Shown here: piece after piece, positions 1-10,876 of the stretch
Layout of the letters: the number at the start of each line of letters is the position of its first letter
Position numbering within the stretch: position 1 is the first letter of the stretch
Assembly: GCF_003056055.1 (NCBI RefSeq)
Contig: NZ_PYFP01000006.1
Span: forward strand, 211,712-275,711
Source of the DNA: Glaciimonas sp. PCH181
GTDB lineage: Bacteria > Pseudomonadota > Gammaproteobacteria > Burkholderiales > Burkholderiaceae_D
Length of the DNA: 64,000 nucleotides
Direction of reading: 5' to 3'
Notes under the pieces: model-generated
Databases searched by the model: none
The model's input: the letters and a program-made list of their open reading frames with translations, nothing else
What the model was told of the DNA's origin: nothing
Program-made: the position numbers and the translations under genes

Positions 1-1233
1 CATCATGACGCGATTCTCGTAATCGATTCTCAACAAAATCGCTAATCCAACACAGTTAATCAGTACGCCCGAACCGCCGTAACTCATCAGCGGCAAGGTC
101 AAACCTTTGGTCGGCAACAAACCCAGATTGACGCCCATATTAATAAAGGTTTGGACCCCGATCCAGATGCCGATTCCCTTAGCGGTGAGACCGGCAAAAA
201 CCTGCTCCATCGCAATCGCCTGACGGCCAATCTCAAAAGCGCGCTTGATAATCCAGTAAAACATGATGACCACTGCCAACACGCCAACGAAACCAAGCTC
301 TTCACCAATCACTGCCAGCAAAAAGTCGGTATGCGCTTCTGGCAAGTAGTGCAATTTCTCAACACTTGCGCCAAGTCCAACACCAAATATTTCTCCGCGT
401 CCGAAAGCGATCAGCGAATGCGAAAGTTGGTAAGCCTTGCCCAACGCATTATCTTGATCCCATGGATTCAGATACGCAAAAATCCGTTCTCTGCGCCAAG
501 GCGATAACCAGATCACCAGCGAAAACATCACGGATAACATCGCCGTGATGCCGCCAAACCAAATACCGTTAATACCGCCCAAAAACAAAATGCCCATGGC
601 GATGCAGACAATCACACCGAGTGCGCCAAGATCCGGCTCTAGCATCAACAGCAATCCGACTAATCCGACTGCTGCTGTCATCGGCAAAAAGCCCTTGGTC
701 AACTTGTGCATCACTTCTTGTTTACGGACGGTGTAATTGGCCGCATATAAGACGATGAACAACTTCATTAATTCCGATGGTTGCAAATTAAAGACGTGGA
801 ACGATAACCAGCGTTTGGCACCGTTCACGCCCTTACCTAAACCGGGCACCAACACGAGCGCCAGCAATACCAACGTGCCAACAAATAAATACGGTGCCCA
901 ACGTTGCCAGGTGGCGATGCGTATCCGGAAAGTCACCAGTCCAGCAACAATAGAAACACTAATAAATATCGCCTGACGCAATAGAAAGATGTAGCTTTTA
1001 TAACTAGCGTATTTAGGCGAATCCGGTAATGCAATCGAAGCCGAATACACCATCACCAGGCCAAGCAGCATTAACAATATGACGACCCATACCAACGGCT
1101 GGTCGTACTCCATCATCTTCGAGCGCTGCACCCCGGGCTTGGTACCATCGACCGAACGTGGCCGCGCCTGCGCCTGCGGTTTTTCCGCAGCTTTATCGCT
1201 ACCCCCTGAGAAAAATGGGAACGCGAATTTCAT
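1..1233 (-). CDS. ftsW: Peptidoglycan polymerase FtsW (partial, C-terminus cut by window edge)
   Basis: SEDS-family glycosyltransferase that polymerises septal lipid II together with FtsI at the division site in the inner membrane. Translating the minus strand from the ATG at 1233 gives an uninterrupted reading frame of 411 codons to the window edge. It has a polar N-terminus of about 40 residues, then a hydrophobic segment with the motif [10 protein letters not shown] typical of FtsW. Near the edge it reads PLMSYGGSG followed by LLRIDYENR, the FtsW C-terminal signature, so only a few residues should be missing. The start overlaps the murD stop (ATGA), which implies translational coupling. 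The next dcw genes (murG, murC, ddl, ftsQAZ) are expected further left but are not seen. Confidence 0.95.
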   Translation of the reverse strand, partial: MKFAFPFFSGGSDKAAEKPQAQARPRSVDGTKPGVQRSKMMEYDQPLVWVVILLMLLGLVMVYSASIALPDSPKYASYKSYIFLLRQAIFISVSIVAGLVTFRIRIATWQRWAPYLFVGTLVLLALVLVPGLGKGVNGAKRWLSFHVFNLQPSELMKLFIVLYAANYTVRKQEVMHKLTKGFLPMTAAVGLVGLLLMLEPDLGALGVIVCIAMGILFLGGINGIWFGGITAMLSVMFSLVIWLSPWRRERIFAYLNPWDQDNALGKAYQLSHSLIAFGRGEIFGVGLGASVEKLHYLPEAHTDFLLAVIGEELGFVGVLAVVIMFYWIIKRAFEIGRQAIAMEQVFAGLTAKGIGIWIGVQTFINMGVNLGLLPTKGLTLPLMSYGGSGVLINCVGLAILLRIDYENRVMM

Positions 1234-2804
1234 ATGCTGACCTCGCCGCGTGAGAGCGCCAATTCACGTACCGCAGCACCGAATGTCTCCGCCCGATGAA
1301 CATAACTGCGGAACATGTCGAAACTGGCGCATGCAGGGGATAACAGTACGGCATCGCCAGCGTGGGCAAGTTCAGCGCCGCGTTGCACCGCTTGCTCCAG
1401 CGTTTCGCAATCGACGATATCGATACCAGCCGCCAACAAAGTGCTGTTCACAGCGTGGCGAATAGCATCGGCATCGCGCCCGATCAATATTAATGCGCGG
1501 CCATAATGTGCCAACGGTTCTGCTAAGGGCGTGAAGTCCTGCCCTTTGCCATCACCGCCAGCAATCAGCACCAACCGATTTGGCGTAGCACCGCCATCCG
1601 GACCGCGGCCTAAACCATTCAGCGCAGCGACTGTGGCACCAACATTTGTGCCTTTGCTGTCGTCGTAATATTCGACGTTATCAATCGTCGCCAACAATTC
1701 CACCCGATGCGGTTCACCACGATATTCTCGCAAGCCGTGCAACAACGAGGCAAATGGCAAGCCGATGGCACGCCCCAAAGCTAACGCCGCTAAGGCATTA
1801 GCGGCGTTGTGCTGACCGCGAATCCGCAGTGCATCGGCGGGCATCAAACGATTGATAACAATCGGCAATGCTTCAACTTGCTGTTTTTTACCGCGTTTTT
1901 TCTCTAACTCTTCCTCTACCTCGGCAGCCACCGCTAACCATTGCATGCCGTTGTCATGCGTCAGGCCAAAGCAGTCTGCGTGATGCGGCTCATCGACGCC
2001 AAAAGTAATGGTTGTTACAGGATTAGTCACTGGGTTCGTCACGCCCGTCCGGGGAGCCAATTGCATGACCAGTGGATCGTCACGATTCAACACCCGCGTG
2101 GTATTTTCACCAAAAATCCGTGCTTTGTCAGCAGCGTAGGCGGCCATGTCGCCGTGCCAGTCAAGATGATCCTGCGTCAGATTTAATACCGTCGCTGCAT
2201 CTGCTTGCAAGCTATACGTCGTGTGCAACTGGAAACTCGACAACTCCAGCACCCAGATTTGCGGCAAGGCTTCTGCATCCAGCGCGCTACGCAACACATC
2301 CAGCGCTGCCGGACTAATATTGCCCGCGACCTGGACGGTGAAACCTGCGCGCTGACACAGCAAGCCGGTCAGACTGGTGACGGTGGTTTTACCATTAGTG
2401 CCGGTGATGGCGATAATTTTCGGGTTGTAATCCTGACTTTCGCGTAGCGCAGCCAGACCCTGTGCGAAAAGTTCGATTTCTCCCCAGACGGGAATCTCAG
2501 CAAGTGCTGCCGCTGGAATAATTTCCTTCAGTTCCCGGATCGGTGCCAGTCCCGGACTGACCGCGACAAAGGCGATGCCGTCCAGAAGTGAGGCATTAAA
2601 AGTGCCATCTTCACTACCATCATTGCCACCGATAAATTCGACATCAGGAACAACCGCAAGCAATTGCTCCAAACGTTCTGGTGCAGCGCGCGTATCGGCC
2701 ACGCGCAGTGTCGCACCGCAGCGTGCCAGCCACAGAGCCATTGCCAGTCCGGATTCACCCAAACCCAGCACCAGAACATGTTTACCGATGTATGTCATTA
2801 CCAC
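1230..2804 (-). CDS. murD: UDP-N-acetylmuramoyl-L-alanine--D-glutamate ligase
   Basis: Cytoplasmic ATP-dependent Mur ligase that adds D-glutamate to UDP-MurNAc-L-Ala in peptidoglycan precursor synthesis. The 524-residue protein has an N-terminal nucleotide-binding fold ([12 protein letters not shown], residues 10-21), the ATP-binding loop GTNGKTT at 135-141, and the central-domain motif [13 protein letters not shown]. The C-terminal domain carries [11 protein letters not shown]. It is longer than typical MurD (about 440-500) because of extra loops, including a lysine/glutamate-rich stretch ([13 protein letters not shown]) near residue 290. It starts 2 bp after the mraY stop; an alternative start is Met3. 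It lies in the dcw operon. Confidence 0.96.
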   Translation of the reverse strand: MVMTYIGKHVLVLGLGESGLAMALWLARCGATLRVADTRAAPERLEQLLAVVPDVEFIGGNDGSEDGTFNASLLDGIAFVAVSPGLAPIRELKEIIPAAALAEIPVWGEIELFAQGLAALRESQDYNPKIIAITGTNGKTTVTSLTGLLCQRAGFTVQVAGNISPAALDVLRSALDAEALPQIWVLELSSFQLHTTYSLQADAATVLNLTQDHLDWHGDMAAYAADKARIFGENTTRVLNRDDPLVMQLAPRTGVTNPVTNPVTTITFGVDEPHHADCFGLTHDNGMQWLAVAAEVEEELEKKRGKKQQVEALPIVINRLMPADALRIRGQHNAANALAALALGRAIGLPFASLLHGLREYRGEPHRVELLATIDNVEYYDDSKGTNVGATVAALNGLGRGPDGGATPNRLVLIAGGDGKGQDFTPLAEPLAHYGRALILIGRDADAIRHAVNSTLLAAGIDIVDCETLEQAVQRGAELAHAGDAVLLSPACASFDMFRSYVHRAETFGAAVRELALSRGEVSI

Positions 2805-2806
2805 TC

Positions 2807-3976
2807 TTACCTTAACTTCAACGTTGATAATCCAAACAGCACGAGAATCATCGTAATGATCCAGAAACGCACGACGACTTGCGTTTCTTTCCAGCCTTTT
2901 TGCTCATAATGATGATGCAGCGGCGCCATTAGCAATACCCGGCGCCCTACGCCGAAACGCTTCTTGGTGTATTTAAAGTAGATCACTTGCAGCATCACGG
3001 ATAAGGTTTCGACTACAAAAATTCCGCCCATGATGAACAGCAATATTTCCTGCCGCACAATCACGGCGATCGTGCCAAGTGCGCCACCCAAAGCCAACGC
3101 GCCAACATCGCCCATGAAGACTTGTGCGGGATAGGCGTTGTACCAGAGGAAAGCCAATCCGGCCCCGGCCATCGCGCCGCAGAAAATCAACAACTCACCA
3201 GCACCCGGAATATGCGGAATCAGCAAATATCTGGCGAAAGTAAAGTTACCGGTCAAATAAGCAAATAATCCCAATGCAGCGCCGACCAGCACGGTTGGCA
3301 TAATCGCCAAACCATCCAGGCCGTCGGTCAGATTGACCGCATTGCTAGTACCGACAATCACGAAATAGGTCAGCGCCATAAAACCCCAGACACCTAACGG
3401 ATAGCTGACGGTCTTAAAAAATGGCACGATCAAATCGGCTTTCGGCGGCAAATCCATGCTGAAGCCAGATTTAATCCAGGCGACAAACAAATCCCAGACC
3501 TGCATATTGGTTGCGCCAGAGACTGAAAATGCCAGATAGATTGCTGCCACTATGCCGATCAGCGATTGCCAGAAATACTTCTCACGCGAGCGCATGCCAT
3601 TCGGATCTCTGAAAACCACTTTCCGATAATCATCGACCCAGCCAATCGTGCCAAAGCCTAATGTCACCAGCAATACGATCCAGACAAAACGATTGCTAAG
3701 ATCACTCCACAACAATGTCGAAATACCAATTGCAATCAGAATCAACACGCCACCCATTGTGGGAGTGCCGGTTTTGATTAAATGTGTTTGCGGGCCATCA
3801 GTGCGAACCGCTTGTCCGACTTTAAGACGCGCCAGCATGCGGATTACCGCAGGACCAGCGATCAGGCCAATAGCTAAAGACGTCAGCGTGGCGAAAACCG
3901 CCCGAAACGTCAGGAAATTAAAAACGCGCAGAAAACTATGATCCTGCTGAAAATTTTGCGCTAGCCAAAGCAGCAT
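2807..3976 (-). CDS. mraY: Phospho-N-acetylmuramoyl-pentapeptide-transferase
   Basis: Integral membrane enzyme that transfers phospho-MurNAc-pentapeptide from UDP to undecaprenyl phosphate, giving lipid I. The 389-residue protein is the usual length and has about ten hydrophobic segments. Family signatures visible are [11 protein letters not shown], the catalytic aspartates in GWVDDYRK and [10 protein letters not shown], and the C-terminal [14 protein letters not shown] histidine motif. Its start overlaps the stop of murF by one base, so translation is probably coupled. It sits between murF and murD as in other proteobacterial dcw clusters. Confidence 0.97.
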   Translation of the reverse strand: MLLWLAQNFQQDHSFLRVFNFLTFRAVFATLTSLAIGLIAGPAVIRMLARLKVGQAVRTDGPQTHLIKTGTPTMGGVLILIAIGISTLLWSDLSNRFVWIVLLVTLGFGTIGWVDDYRKVVFRDPNGMRSREKYFWQSLIGIVAAIYLAFSVSGATNMQVWDLFVAWIKSGFSMDLPPKADLIVPFFKTVSYPLGVWGFMALTYFVIVGTSNAVNLTDGLDGLAIMPTVLVGAALGLFAYLTGNFTFARYLLIPHIPGAGELLIFCGAMAGAGLAFLWYNAYPAQVFMGDVGALALGGALGTIAVIVRQEILLFIMGGIFVVETLSVMLQVIYFKYTKKRFGVGRRVLLMAPLHHHYEQKGWKETQVVVRFWIITMILVLFGLSTLKLR

Positions 3977-5421
3977 TAGTGCGACTCCTGTGATGATGGT
4001 GATGATGTTGACAAATTCCCTACCGCGGCACCGCTCACCAGATGCAAAACCACGCGCTCCATTTTCATGAAACGAGAGCCTTTTACCAATACCGTCATGG
4101 ACGGCGTCATATGTGAATCAACCGCAGCAATGAGCGCCGTGATGTCATTAAAGTGTTGTGCTGAGGCGCCAAAAGCTTGACTGGCATCGATTGCCAGCGC
4201 GCCAAATGTCAAGAAATGGGTAATCCCCTGCTGCCGTGCATAAGCGCCGATTTCTTGATGAAACTTCGGGCCATCGTTGCCGACTTCGCCCATGTCACCC
4301 AACACCAATAATCGCGGAGCGGCGGATTGGGCCAGTACGTCTATTGCTGCGCGTACCGAATCCGGATTGGCATTGTAGGTATCGTCGATCACTAACGCGC
4401 CTGCATAGCCAGCGCGTTGCGCCAGTTTGCGTTGCAAGCGGCCATTCACCGGCGCAAAGGATGTCAGGCCGCGCTGAATGGCATCGACCTCAATGCCAAT
4501 TGCCAACGCGCAGGCAATTGCCGCCAGCGCATTGCGCACATTGTGTTCGCCAGCAGCCTCAAGCCGCACAGCGAAAATTTGCTTAGGCGTAGTAACTTGC
4601 ATGTCACTGCCAAACGCGGTTGGCTGATAAGTACAGCGTACATCCGCGTCATCGGATAAGCCAAACGTCAGGCAAGCACCTTTATTCTCAGCATAGCCGC
4701 GCCACAGCGCGGTATAAGGATCGTCCGCAGGAAATACGGCGATTCCGTTATCCGATAATGCTTCGATGACGCTGCCATTTTCTATCGCAACAGCCTCAAC
4801 GCTGGCCATAAATTCCTGATGTTCGCGTTGCGCGTTATTTACCAGTGCAACGGTCGGCGCGGCAATGGCTGCCAGCACGGCGATTTCACCAGGATGATTC
4901 ATGCCGAGCTCAATCACTGCGGCCTGATGATTCGCATCCAGTCGTTGCAGTGTGAGCGGTACGCCGATCTCGTTATTCAGATTGCCGCGTGTCGACAGAT
5001 AACCGTCTGCACCAAACGCCGCGGCCAGAATAGCGGCGATCATTTCCTTCACCGTAGTTTTGCCATTGCTGCCGGTAACGGCGATCAATGGCACAGAAAA
5101 TTGTTGACGCCAGCCATTGGCAATTGCACCCAGCGCGTTACGCGTATCGGCAACGACCAATGCTGGCACGGACGTATTTGTCGGCGCATGTTCCACCACC
5201 AACGCGCCAGCGCCTTGGTCTGAAACCTGATCGAGAAAGTCGTGTGCATCGAAGCGCTCGCCGCGTAGCGCGACAAACAGATTACCCGGCGCGACCGCAC
5301 GGCTATCGGTTGTCAAGCCTTTGATGACGACAGCATTTGCATCGCTCACATTGACAAGCGTGGCCTGTTGATGCCCCGCTTCTAGCCAGGATTGCAAATC
5401 TTTTAGTGAGGCCTTAATCAT
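3976..5421 (-). CDS. murF: UDP-N-acetylmuramoyl-tripeptide--D-alanyl-D-alanine ligase
   Basis: Cytoplasmic Mur ligase that adds the D-Ala-D-Ala dipeptide to the UDP-MurNAc-tripeptide, the last cytoplasmic step of precursor synthesis. The 481 residues show the N-terminal MurF substrate motif [17 protein letters not shown] (about 36-52), the ATP loop GSNGKTT at 117-123, NEIGVPLTL, and the C-terminal motif [16 protein letters not shown]. The start overlaps the murE stop (ATGA) and the stop overlaps the mraY start by one base. The tail is serine-rich. Confidence 0.96.
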   Translation of the reverse strand: MIKASLKDLQSWLEAGHQQATLVNVSDANAVVIKGLTTDSRAVAPGNLFVALRGERFDAHDFLDQVSDQGAGALVVEHAPTNTSVPALVVADTRNALGAIANGWRQQFSVPLIAVTGSNGKTTVKEMIAAILAAAFGADGYLSTRGNLNNEIGVPLTLQRLDANHQAAVIELGMNHPGEIAVLAAIAAPTVALVNNAQREHQEFMASVEAVAIENGSVIEALSDNGIAVFPADDPYTALWRGYAENKGACLTFGLSDDADVRCTYQPTAFGSDMQVTTPKQIFAVRLEAAGEHNVRNALAAIACALAIGIEVDAIQRGLTSFAPVNGRLQRKLAQRAGYAGALVIDDTYNANPDSVRAAIDVLAQSAAPRLLVLGDMGEVGNDGPKFHQEIGAYARQQGITHFLTFGALAIDASQAFGASAQHFNDITALIAAVDSHMTPSMTVLVKGSRFMKMERVVLHLVSGAAVGNLSTSSPSSQESH

Positions 5422-6998
5422 GCTGGGCCGCCTTTCATCGTGGCGCGCGATGCCAGCGCCAATGCGGCATGGTCGGCATCCAGAAATGGCATTTTTTTGC
5501 CTTTTATTTCTTGATAAGATTCGTGACCTTTTCCGGCCAGCAACACGACATCGGCTTTACCGGCCTTGCGTACCGCCCGCAAAATGGCTGCGGCGCGGTC
5601 TTCTTGCGTTTGTGCGTTTGCGGCTAATGTCATCCCGCCTAGAATCTGCTCGATAATGACAATCGGGTCTTCGCCACGCGGATTATCGCTGGTCAAAATC
5701 ACGTGATCCGCCAGCTCCGCAATGGCACCCATTTGCGGCCGCTTGCCCGGATCGCGATCGCCGCCACATCCAAAGACACACCACAACTCGCCGCCGCGTT
5801 GCTGCGCGACCTGACGTAGCGTCAATAATGTTTTTTCCAGTGCATCCGGGGTATGCGCGTAATCGATCACGATTAATGGCGCATCATGCCCACCGAATTG
5901 CTCCATGCGTCCCGGCACTGCCGTCAGACGCTCTAATGCATGGACCGCCGTATCCCAGGCAACTTCTTTAGCAAGCAAAACGCCCAGAATACCCAGCACG
6001 TTACTGACGTTAAATTGCCCGACTAAGTGAGTTTTTATCTGACCGCTGCCAAATGATGAGTCGACGTGAAAGACAGTCCCGCTAGCACTGGTACGCACTG
6101 CGGTCGCGTGCAATATTGGAAACTCACCACCCAACCCCTTCGCGCTCTCAACCGCCGCATCCGTCAGCGCGTAACCGATAATTGCCGTCGATTGGCCATT
6201 TTGTTGCAGATGACTCACCAGACGTAAGCCCATTGGATCGTCAAGATTCAGCACTGCATGCTGCAAACCCGGCCAGTCAAATAAAGCGCGTTTGGCGGCT
6301 TCATAAGTCGCCATATCGCCGTGATAATCAAGATGGTCGCGGGTCAGATTGGTAAACAAGGCGATATCGACATGCATGCCATTCAGACGACCTTGGTCGA
6401 GTCCGATGGAAGATGCCTCAATCGCCAACGCTTGCACGCCTGCCTGCTGCAACTTCACTAACTCGTTCTGAAGCAGCACGGCATCTGGCGTGGTGTAGCC
6501 AGTAACATCAAACTCAACTTGCTGACGCGGCACAAAAATACCGACGCCCAGCGTGCCGATGACCCCAGCCGTTTGCCCCAATTGCGCAAATGCGTGCCCC
6601 AGCCATTGACTGCATGAGGTCTTGCCGTTGGTGCCGGTGATCGCGATGATACTCATATCGCGGTCGGGGTAATGATAAAACTTGTTCGCTATCGGGCCAG
6701 CGATTTCTTTCAGCCCCTTGACCGGCAGATGCGGCACAGTTTGCGGCAGCTTTGAAAGATTTTCGGCTGAAGTCCAGCTGAATTGCTTGGCTTCGTAGAC
6801 CACTGCGGCAGCACCATTTTCCAATGCCTGCGCTATATAGTCACGGCCATCGGTTTCGTCACCGGGATAGGCGAAAAATACATCGCCAGCCTTAACTTTG
6901 CGCGAGTCTGAGACCAGACCGAAAGTCGGCCTGGTCACCGTTGCAAGTCCTTGCAACCATGTCTGGATATGCGTCAGCTCAGAAACCTTGGCAATCAT
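5418..6998 (-). CDS. murE: UDP-N-acetylmuramoyl-L-alanyl-D-glutamate--2,6-diaminopimelate ligase
   Basis: Cytoplasmic Mur ligase adding the third stem-peptide residue. The 526-residue protein has the N-terminal DSRKVKAGDVFFA motif (31-43), the ATP loop GTNGKTS at 122-128, and TRDHLDYHGDMA at about 219-230. The specificity motif DNPR (438-441) is the form associated with meso-diaminopimelate rather than lysine, so the organism should have A1-gamma peptidoglycan. It overlaps ftsI by one base (TGATG) and murF by four. Confidence 0.96.
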   Translation of the reverse strand: MIAKVSELTHIQTWLQGLATVTRPTFGLVSDSRKVKAGDVFFAYPGDETDGRDYIAQALENGAAAVVYEAKQFSWTSAENLSKLPQTVPHLPVKGLKEIAGPIANKFYHYPDRDMSIIAITGTNGKTSCSQWLGHAFAQLGQTAGVIGTLGVGIFVPRQQVEFDVTGYTTPDAVLLQNELVKLQQAGVQALAIEASSIGLDQGRLNGMHVDIALFTNLTRDHLDYHGDMATYEAAKRALFDWPGLQHAVLNLDDPMGLRLVSHLQQNGQSTAIIGYALTDAAVESAKGLGGEFPILHATAVRTSASGTVFHVDSSFGSGQIKTHLVGQFNVSNVLGILGVLLAKEVAWDTAVHALERLTAVPGRMEQFGGHDAPLIVIDYAHTPDALEKTLLTLRQVAQQRGGELWCVFGCGGDRDPGKRPQMGAIAELADHVILTSDNPRGEDPIVIIEQILGGMTLAANAQTQEDRAAAILRAVRKAGKADVVLLAGKGHESYQEIKGKKMPFLDADHAALALASRATMKGGPA

Positions 6999-8761
6999 CA
7001 GAAGCTCTCCTTCGGGCCATCGGCAGGGATGATGATGTCGGTAATATTTGAGTCAGGCGGCACATTTAACGTGCGCAAAGCATTTGCCACGACATTCGCA
7101 AAAACAGGCGCGGCGGAGTCTCCGCCATAGCGGTAAGCCATACTAGGTTCATCAATCATCACGGCAACGATCAAACGCGGATCGGAAGCTGGAGCGAAAC
7201 CGACAAAGTCGGCGATATATTTTCTGACGTACTTACCATTTTCAATCTTGTAAGCCGTACCGGTTTTACCGCCCACGCGATAACCGGGTACCTGTGCTTT
7301 AGGCGCAGTCCCGCCGGGTGCAGTCACTCGTTCCAGCATGGCGCGCATGGTTAAGGCGGTTTTTTCAGAAACGACGCGCTGACCGACCGGTGGCTCGGTC
7401 ACTTTCTGAAATGACAACGGGATCAGGTCGCCGTTACGGGCAAATATTGTATAGGCGTGGGCCATCTGGATCAGTGAAACGGATATTCCGTGGCCATAAC
7501 TCATCGTAGCTTGCTCAATTGGGCGCCATGATTTGAACGGGCGCACACGACCGGCGACTGCGCCGGGGAAGCCAAACTTTGGTTGCTGACCGAGACCAAC
7601 CGTGGTGAACATCTCCCACATTTCTTCAGCAGGCATTTGCAGCGCAATTTTGGCGGTGCCGAGATTAGACGATTTCTGGATAATCTGGGCGACACTCATC
7701 GTGATCAATCCATGTGGATGCGAATCGCCGATGGTCGCGGTGCCGATCGTCATTTTGTCTGGAATCTGAAAGGTCGTAGAGGGCTGAATGCGGTTAGTGT
7801 CCAGTGCCAAAGCGACAGTAAAAGGCTTCAAAGTCGAGCCGGGCTCAAAAGTATCCGTCATCACGCGGTTACGCAATTGTGCGCCGGTGAGGATCGAGCG
7901 ATCATTTGGGTTATAACTAGGCAGATTCGCCAACGCCAGTACTTCACCACTTTTGGCGTCGACCACAACAATAGCGCCCGCCTTAGCGTTGCTCTTTTCG
8001 ACCATCTCTTTGAGTTGGGTAAAAGCAATGTACTGAATCTTGCTATCAATCGACAGCGCCAGATCACGGCCATCATGCGGCTCTTTGACGGCTTCGATGT
8101 CTTCGACAATGCGACCTAAACGATCTTTAATAACGCGACGGCTTCCGGTAGTTCCCGCCAGCGACTTTTGCTGTGACAATTCCATGCCATCCTGACCTGC
8201 ATCTTCAATATTCGTAAAACCAACGACGTGCGCGGCGACTTCGCCCTCTGGATAGAAGCGCTTGTATTCAGGCCGCGTTTCAATACCGGCAATACCCAGT
8301 TTGATGATTTGATCCGATGCGTCTTTTTCAACTTGTCGCTTCAGATAGACAAAACTGCGATCGGAATCAAGTTTTTTTGTCAACTCGGCATCGGTCATAT
8401 CCAGCAACTTAGCCAGCGCCTGCAACTTTTCTTTCGGCGCATCCTGCACGTCTTCAGGAATCGCCCAGACGGCTTTGACCGGCACCGATGATGCCAATAC
8501 CTGACCGTTACGGTCTGTAATTTTACCCCGCGTTGCAGGCAATTCCAACGTCCGGGCATAGCGCGAAGCGCCCTGCTTTTGGAGAAAATCGGTAGACACT
8601 CCCTGAAGCCACAATGCTCTTACTACCAACGCCAAAAAAGCAGCGAACAACAAAAATAATACTGTGCGCGAGCGCCACGCAGGAAGCTTGACCTTCAACA
8701 CCGGACTGGCGGAAAAAGGCACACCTTTGGAGGCAGCGGTACGTGGCGGGTTACGTGTCAT
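6998..8761 (-). CDS. ftsI: Peptidoglycan D,D-transpeptidase FtsI (PBP3)
   Basis: Class B penicillin-binding protein that cross-links septal peptidoglycan as partner of FtsW. The 587 residues comprise a short cytoplasmic tail, one membrane anchor (about 33-51), a dimerisation domain containing RGKITDRNGQVLA, and a transpeptidase domain. The catalytic SxxK is Ser309-Thr-Leu-Lys312, the SxN motif is at 364-366 and KTG at 499-501, all intact. It overlaps the ftsL stop (ATGA). The order rsmH-ftsL-ftsI-murE is canonical. Confidence 0.97.
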   Translation of the reverse strand: MTRNPPRTAASKGVPFSASPVLKVKLPAWRSRTVLFLLFAAFLALVVRALWLQGVSTDFLQKQGASRYARTLELPATRGKITDRNGQVLASSVPVKAVWAIPEDVQDAPKEKLQALAKLLDMTDAELTKKLDSDRSFVYLKRQVEKDASDQIIKLGIAGIETRPEYKRFYPEGEVAAHVVGFTNIEDAGQDGMELSQQKSLAGTTGSRRVIKDRLGRIVEDIEAVKEPHDGRDLALSIDSKIQYIAFTQLKEMVEKSNAKAGAIVVVDAKSGEVLALANLPSYNPNDRSILTGAQLRNRVMTDTFEPGSTLKPFTVALALDTNRIQPSTTFQIPDKMTIGTATIGDSHPHGLITMSVAQIIQKSSNLGTAKIALQMPAEEMWEMFTTVGLGQQPKFGFPGAVAGRVRPFKSWRPIEQATMSYGHGISVSLIQMAHAYTIFARNGDLIPLSFQKVTEPPVGQRVVSEKTALTMRAMLERVTAPGGTAPKAQVPGYRVGGKTGTAYKIENGKYVRKYIADFVGFAPASDPRLIVAVMIDEPSMAYRYGGDSAAPVFANVVANALRTLNVPPDSNITDIIIPADGPKESF

Positions 8762-9030
8762 TTGGCACCCATCGTCAGATATTGGGTGCGTTGCGGCGTC
8801 AGCGGTACCATATTCAGGTCACGCCGCGCACTGGCTTCAATTCTTGCGTTTTTACCAAGCGTCGATTGATCGAGTTGCAATTGCGACCACTCGATATCCA
8901 GTTGCCGCCACTGACTTTGGGCGCGGCCTAACTCAATGAATAATTGACGCGCCTGATATTGCGAGTTCACTAGCGCCAACGCGCATAGAACCAATATCAC
9001 CGTCAAAACAGCATTGATACGCCCGATCAT
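8758..9030 (-). CDS. ftsL: Cell division protein FtsL
   Basis: Small bitopic divisome protein that forms the FtsQLB complex in the inner membrane. The 90 residues start with a transmembrane segment (about residues 5-24, [21 protein letters not shown]), followed by a periplasmic heptad-like region ([19 protein letters not shown]). Sequence is poorly conserved in this family, so the call rests on size, topology and position between rsmH and ftsI, with four-base overlaps on both sides. Confidence 0.9.
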   Translation of the reverse strand: MIGRINAVLTVILVLCALALVNSQYQARQLFIELGRAQSQWRQLDIEWSQLQLDQSTLGKNARIEASARRDLNMVPLTPQRTQYLTMGAK

Positions 9031-10013
9031 GGCCGATCTCCGGATGTCACATCAATCAGCGGGCTGCCAGCAAGACGCTCGCCGACGCGCATGATGGCCG
9101 AGCGTGCGCGCGGATTAGCGGCAACTTCAGCATCGGAAGGTTTAATCCGCGAGACCAGCTTTAACTGCGGTTGCGGTAAATCGACTGCACGAATGGGCAG
9201 GCGACGATCAGGCTGCGGTAACTTGGCTTTAGAGGCCATGTACTGTTTGACGATCCGATCTTCCAGTGAATGAAAGCTGATCACGACCAATCTCCCCTGC
9301 AGAGACATCTGTTCAAACGCCTGATCCAAGACTATTTTGAGTTCTTCAAGCTCTTTATTGATGAAAATGCGTATAGCTTGAAATGTGCGAGTGGCCGGGT
9401 CTTTGCCTTTCTCGCGGGTTTTGACAGCGTTTGCCACGATCGCGGCAAGCTGTCGTGTGGTTGAAATTGGCTGGACTGCCCGGCCAGCAACAATCGCCTT
9501 TGCAATCTGAACAGCAAACCGTTCTTCCCCATAATCGCGTACTACCTTTCCAATTAATTGTTCATCGGCTGTTGCCAGCCACGCCGCTGCGGACATTCCA
9601 CGCGTCGTATCCATGCGCATATCTAACGGTCCATCTGCGCGAAAACTAAAACCCCGGCTGGCATCATCGACTTGCGGCGATGAAATCCCCAAATCCAGCA
9701 ACACGCCGTCGACCTGCGCAATATTGCGTTCGCGCAAGGCCTCTGCCATCGTCGCAAAACTATCGTGAACGATTTCAAAACGCGGATCGACGATCGTATT
9801 TGCGGTCGCAATCGCTTGCGGATCCTTATCAAATGCAATCAGGCGACCACGCGGTCCCAGACTAGCTAAAATTTTTCGGCTATGACCACCGCGGCCAAAC
9901 GTGCCGTCGACATAAATCCCGTCTGCACGCTCGCCGATAATATTCAATGCATCTACAGCTTCATCCAGCAACACCGTGCGGTGCTGGAATTCGGGCACCG
10001 ATTGTTCAGTCAT
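9027..10013 (-). CDS. rsmH: 16S rRNA (cytosine(1402)-N(4))-methyltransferase
   Basis: SAM-dependent methyltransferase (formerly MraW) that modifies C1402 in the decoding centre of 16S rRNA. The 328-residue protein is normal length and shows the N-terminal [13 protein letters not shown], the SAM-binding loop [36 protein letters not shown] and, near the C-terminus, the motif [10 protein letters not shown]. It lies 10 bp downstream of mraZ and overlaps ftsL by four bases. Confidence 0.97.
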   Translation of the reverse strand: MTEQSVPEFQHRTVLLDEAVDALNIIGERADGIYVDGTFGRGGHSRKILASLGPRGRLIAFDKDPQAIATANTIVDPRFEIVHDSFATMAEALRERNIAQVDGVLLDLGISSPQVDDASRGFSFRADGPLDMRMDTTRGMSAAAWLATADEQLIGKVVRDYGEERFAVQIAKAIVAGRAVQPISTTRQLAAIVANAVKTREKGKDPATRTFQAIRIFINKELEELKIVLDQAFEQMSLQGRLVVISFHSLEDRIVKQYMASKAKLPQPDRRLPIRAVDLPQPQLKLVSRIKPSDAEVAANPRARSAIMRVGERLAGSPLIDVTSGDRP

Positions 10014-10023
10014 CTTGGCGCCG

Positions 10024-10452
10024 TCAGAAGGAAAAATTACTTAATACATCGGGCATGCCAGCAGCAACTGCTTGCGACTCGCTTTCAGCCAACTTGGCTG
10101 CGTCCCAAATCTCGAAATGGCTACCCATTCCCAACAACATCACTTCGCGTGATAAGCCAACGGCCACGCGTAATTCCGGAGCGATCAAAATCCGCCCGGC
10201 AGAATCGAGTTCAACATCAGAAGCATTTCCAAGAAAAATACGCTGCCACGCGCGCGCGGACATAGGCCAGGCCGCGATTTGCTCGCGATGGCTTTCCCAT
10301 GTCGGACGGGGGAACAACAGCAGACAGCCGTGCGGATGTTTAGTGAGGGTCAGGCGACCTTCACACTGAATGGTCAGCGCGTCACGATGCTTGGATGGCA
10401 CAGACATCCGTCCTTTTGCATCGAGATTTAATGCTGAGGCACCCTGAAACAC
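10024..10452 (-). CDS. mraZ: Transcriptional regulator MraZ, first gene of the dcw cluster
   Basis: AbrB-like DNA-binding protein with two SpoVT/AbrB domains that autoregulates the dcw operon. The 142 residues begin [20 protein letters not shown], and a second repeat [13 protein letters not shown] lies at about 92-104; each carries the DxxGR motif of the family. The start codon is GTG, with AGGAG ending 6 bases upstream. Four phased candidate MraZ boxes lie directly upstream (described separately). Confidence 0.96.
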   Translation of the reverse strand: MFQGASALNLDAKGRMSVPSKHRDALTIQCEGRLTLTKHPHGCLLLFPRPTWESHREQIAAWPMSARAWQRIFLGNASDVELDSAGRILIAPELRVAVGLSREVMLLGMGSHFEIWDAAKLAESESQAVAAGMPDVLSNFSF

Positions 10453-10514
10453 CGCAGACTCCTATTGAATTATGTGAAAGTTAAGGAAAAATGTTTTTGT
10501 GATAATGGCAAAAT

Positions 10515-10578
10515 GCCCCACAAAAAAACACTTTTTCACACTGACACCCACTTTAGAGGATGCATTATCCGCGGTCAA
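10515..10578 (-). promoter_or_regulatory. dcw operon promoter with four MraZ boxes
   Basis: On the minus strand there is TTGACC (10578-10573), a 17-bp spacer, and TAAAGT (10555-10550). Starting inside the -10 hexamer and running through the predicted start site are four GTG cores at 10551, 10541, 10531 and 10521, each exactly 10 bp apart: AAAGTGGGTG, TCAGTGTGAA, AAAGTGTTTT, TTTGTGGGGC. MraZ is known to bind direct repeats at one helical turn (TGGGN in E. coli, AAAGTGK in mycoplasmas), so occupancy would block the -10 and start site. Predicted leader to the mraZ GTG is about 90 nt. Confidence 0.8.
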
Positions 10579-10876
10579 GCCATTCGTCCATATGAATTGC
10601 AAATTTTTGTGTAAAGTCAATGACTTAGCGCGTTTTTGTCAACTAAGTATCGAATTGGTCAAATCTCAAAATCTGTGATAAATGAAGGACTTACCAAAGA
10701 CTATAAAAGCGACATGTGAGCTATACACATGTGTTTTATGTCGATTAGACATCGAAAAATAGTAGGTTTATTCCAGAAGAGAATTCGAATTTAACAACAG
10801 AAGAGAGGGATGCTTAAGAGGAGTGGCGGAGATTATGGCGGTTATCGCGATATTAACGCCGGACTTGGTTTACAAC
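10579..10876. other. Intergenic spacer between ruvC and the mraZ promoter
   Basis: About 300 bp of AT-rich sequence without a convincing reading frame. It holds a short palindrome (ACACATGTGT near 10724-10733) and a weak hairpin around 10738-10755, but no clear intrinsic terminator for ruvC. Other TTGAC-like sequences near 10612-10650 could be additional dcw promoters but lack well-placed -10 partners. Confidence 0.4.

Noticed and set aside
10720..10760. Palindrome ACACATGTGT and nearby short hairpin as a ruvC terminator or operator
   Set aside because: Stems are only about five base pairs with no G/C-rich core, and they lie over 100 bp beyond the ruvC stop codon.
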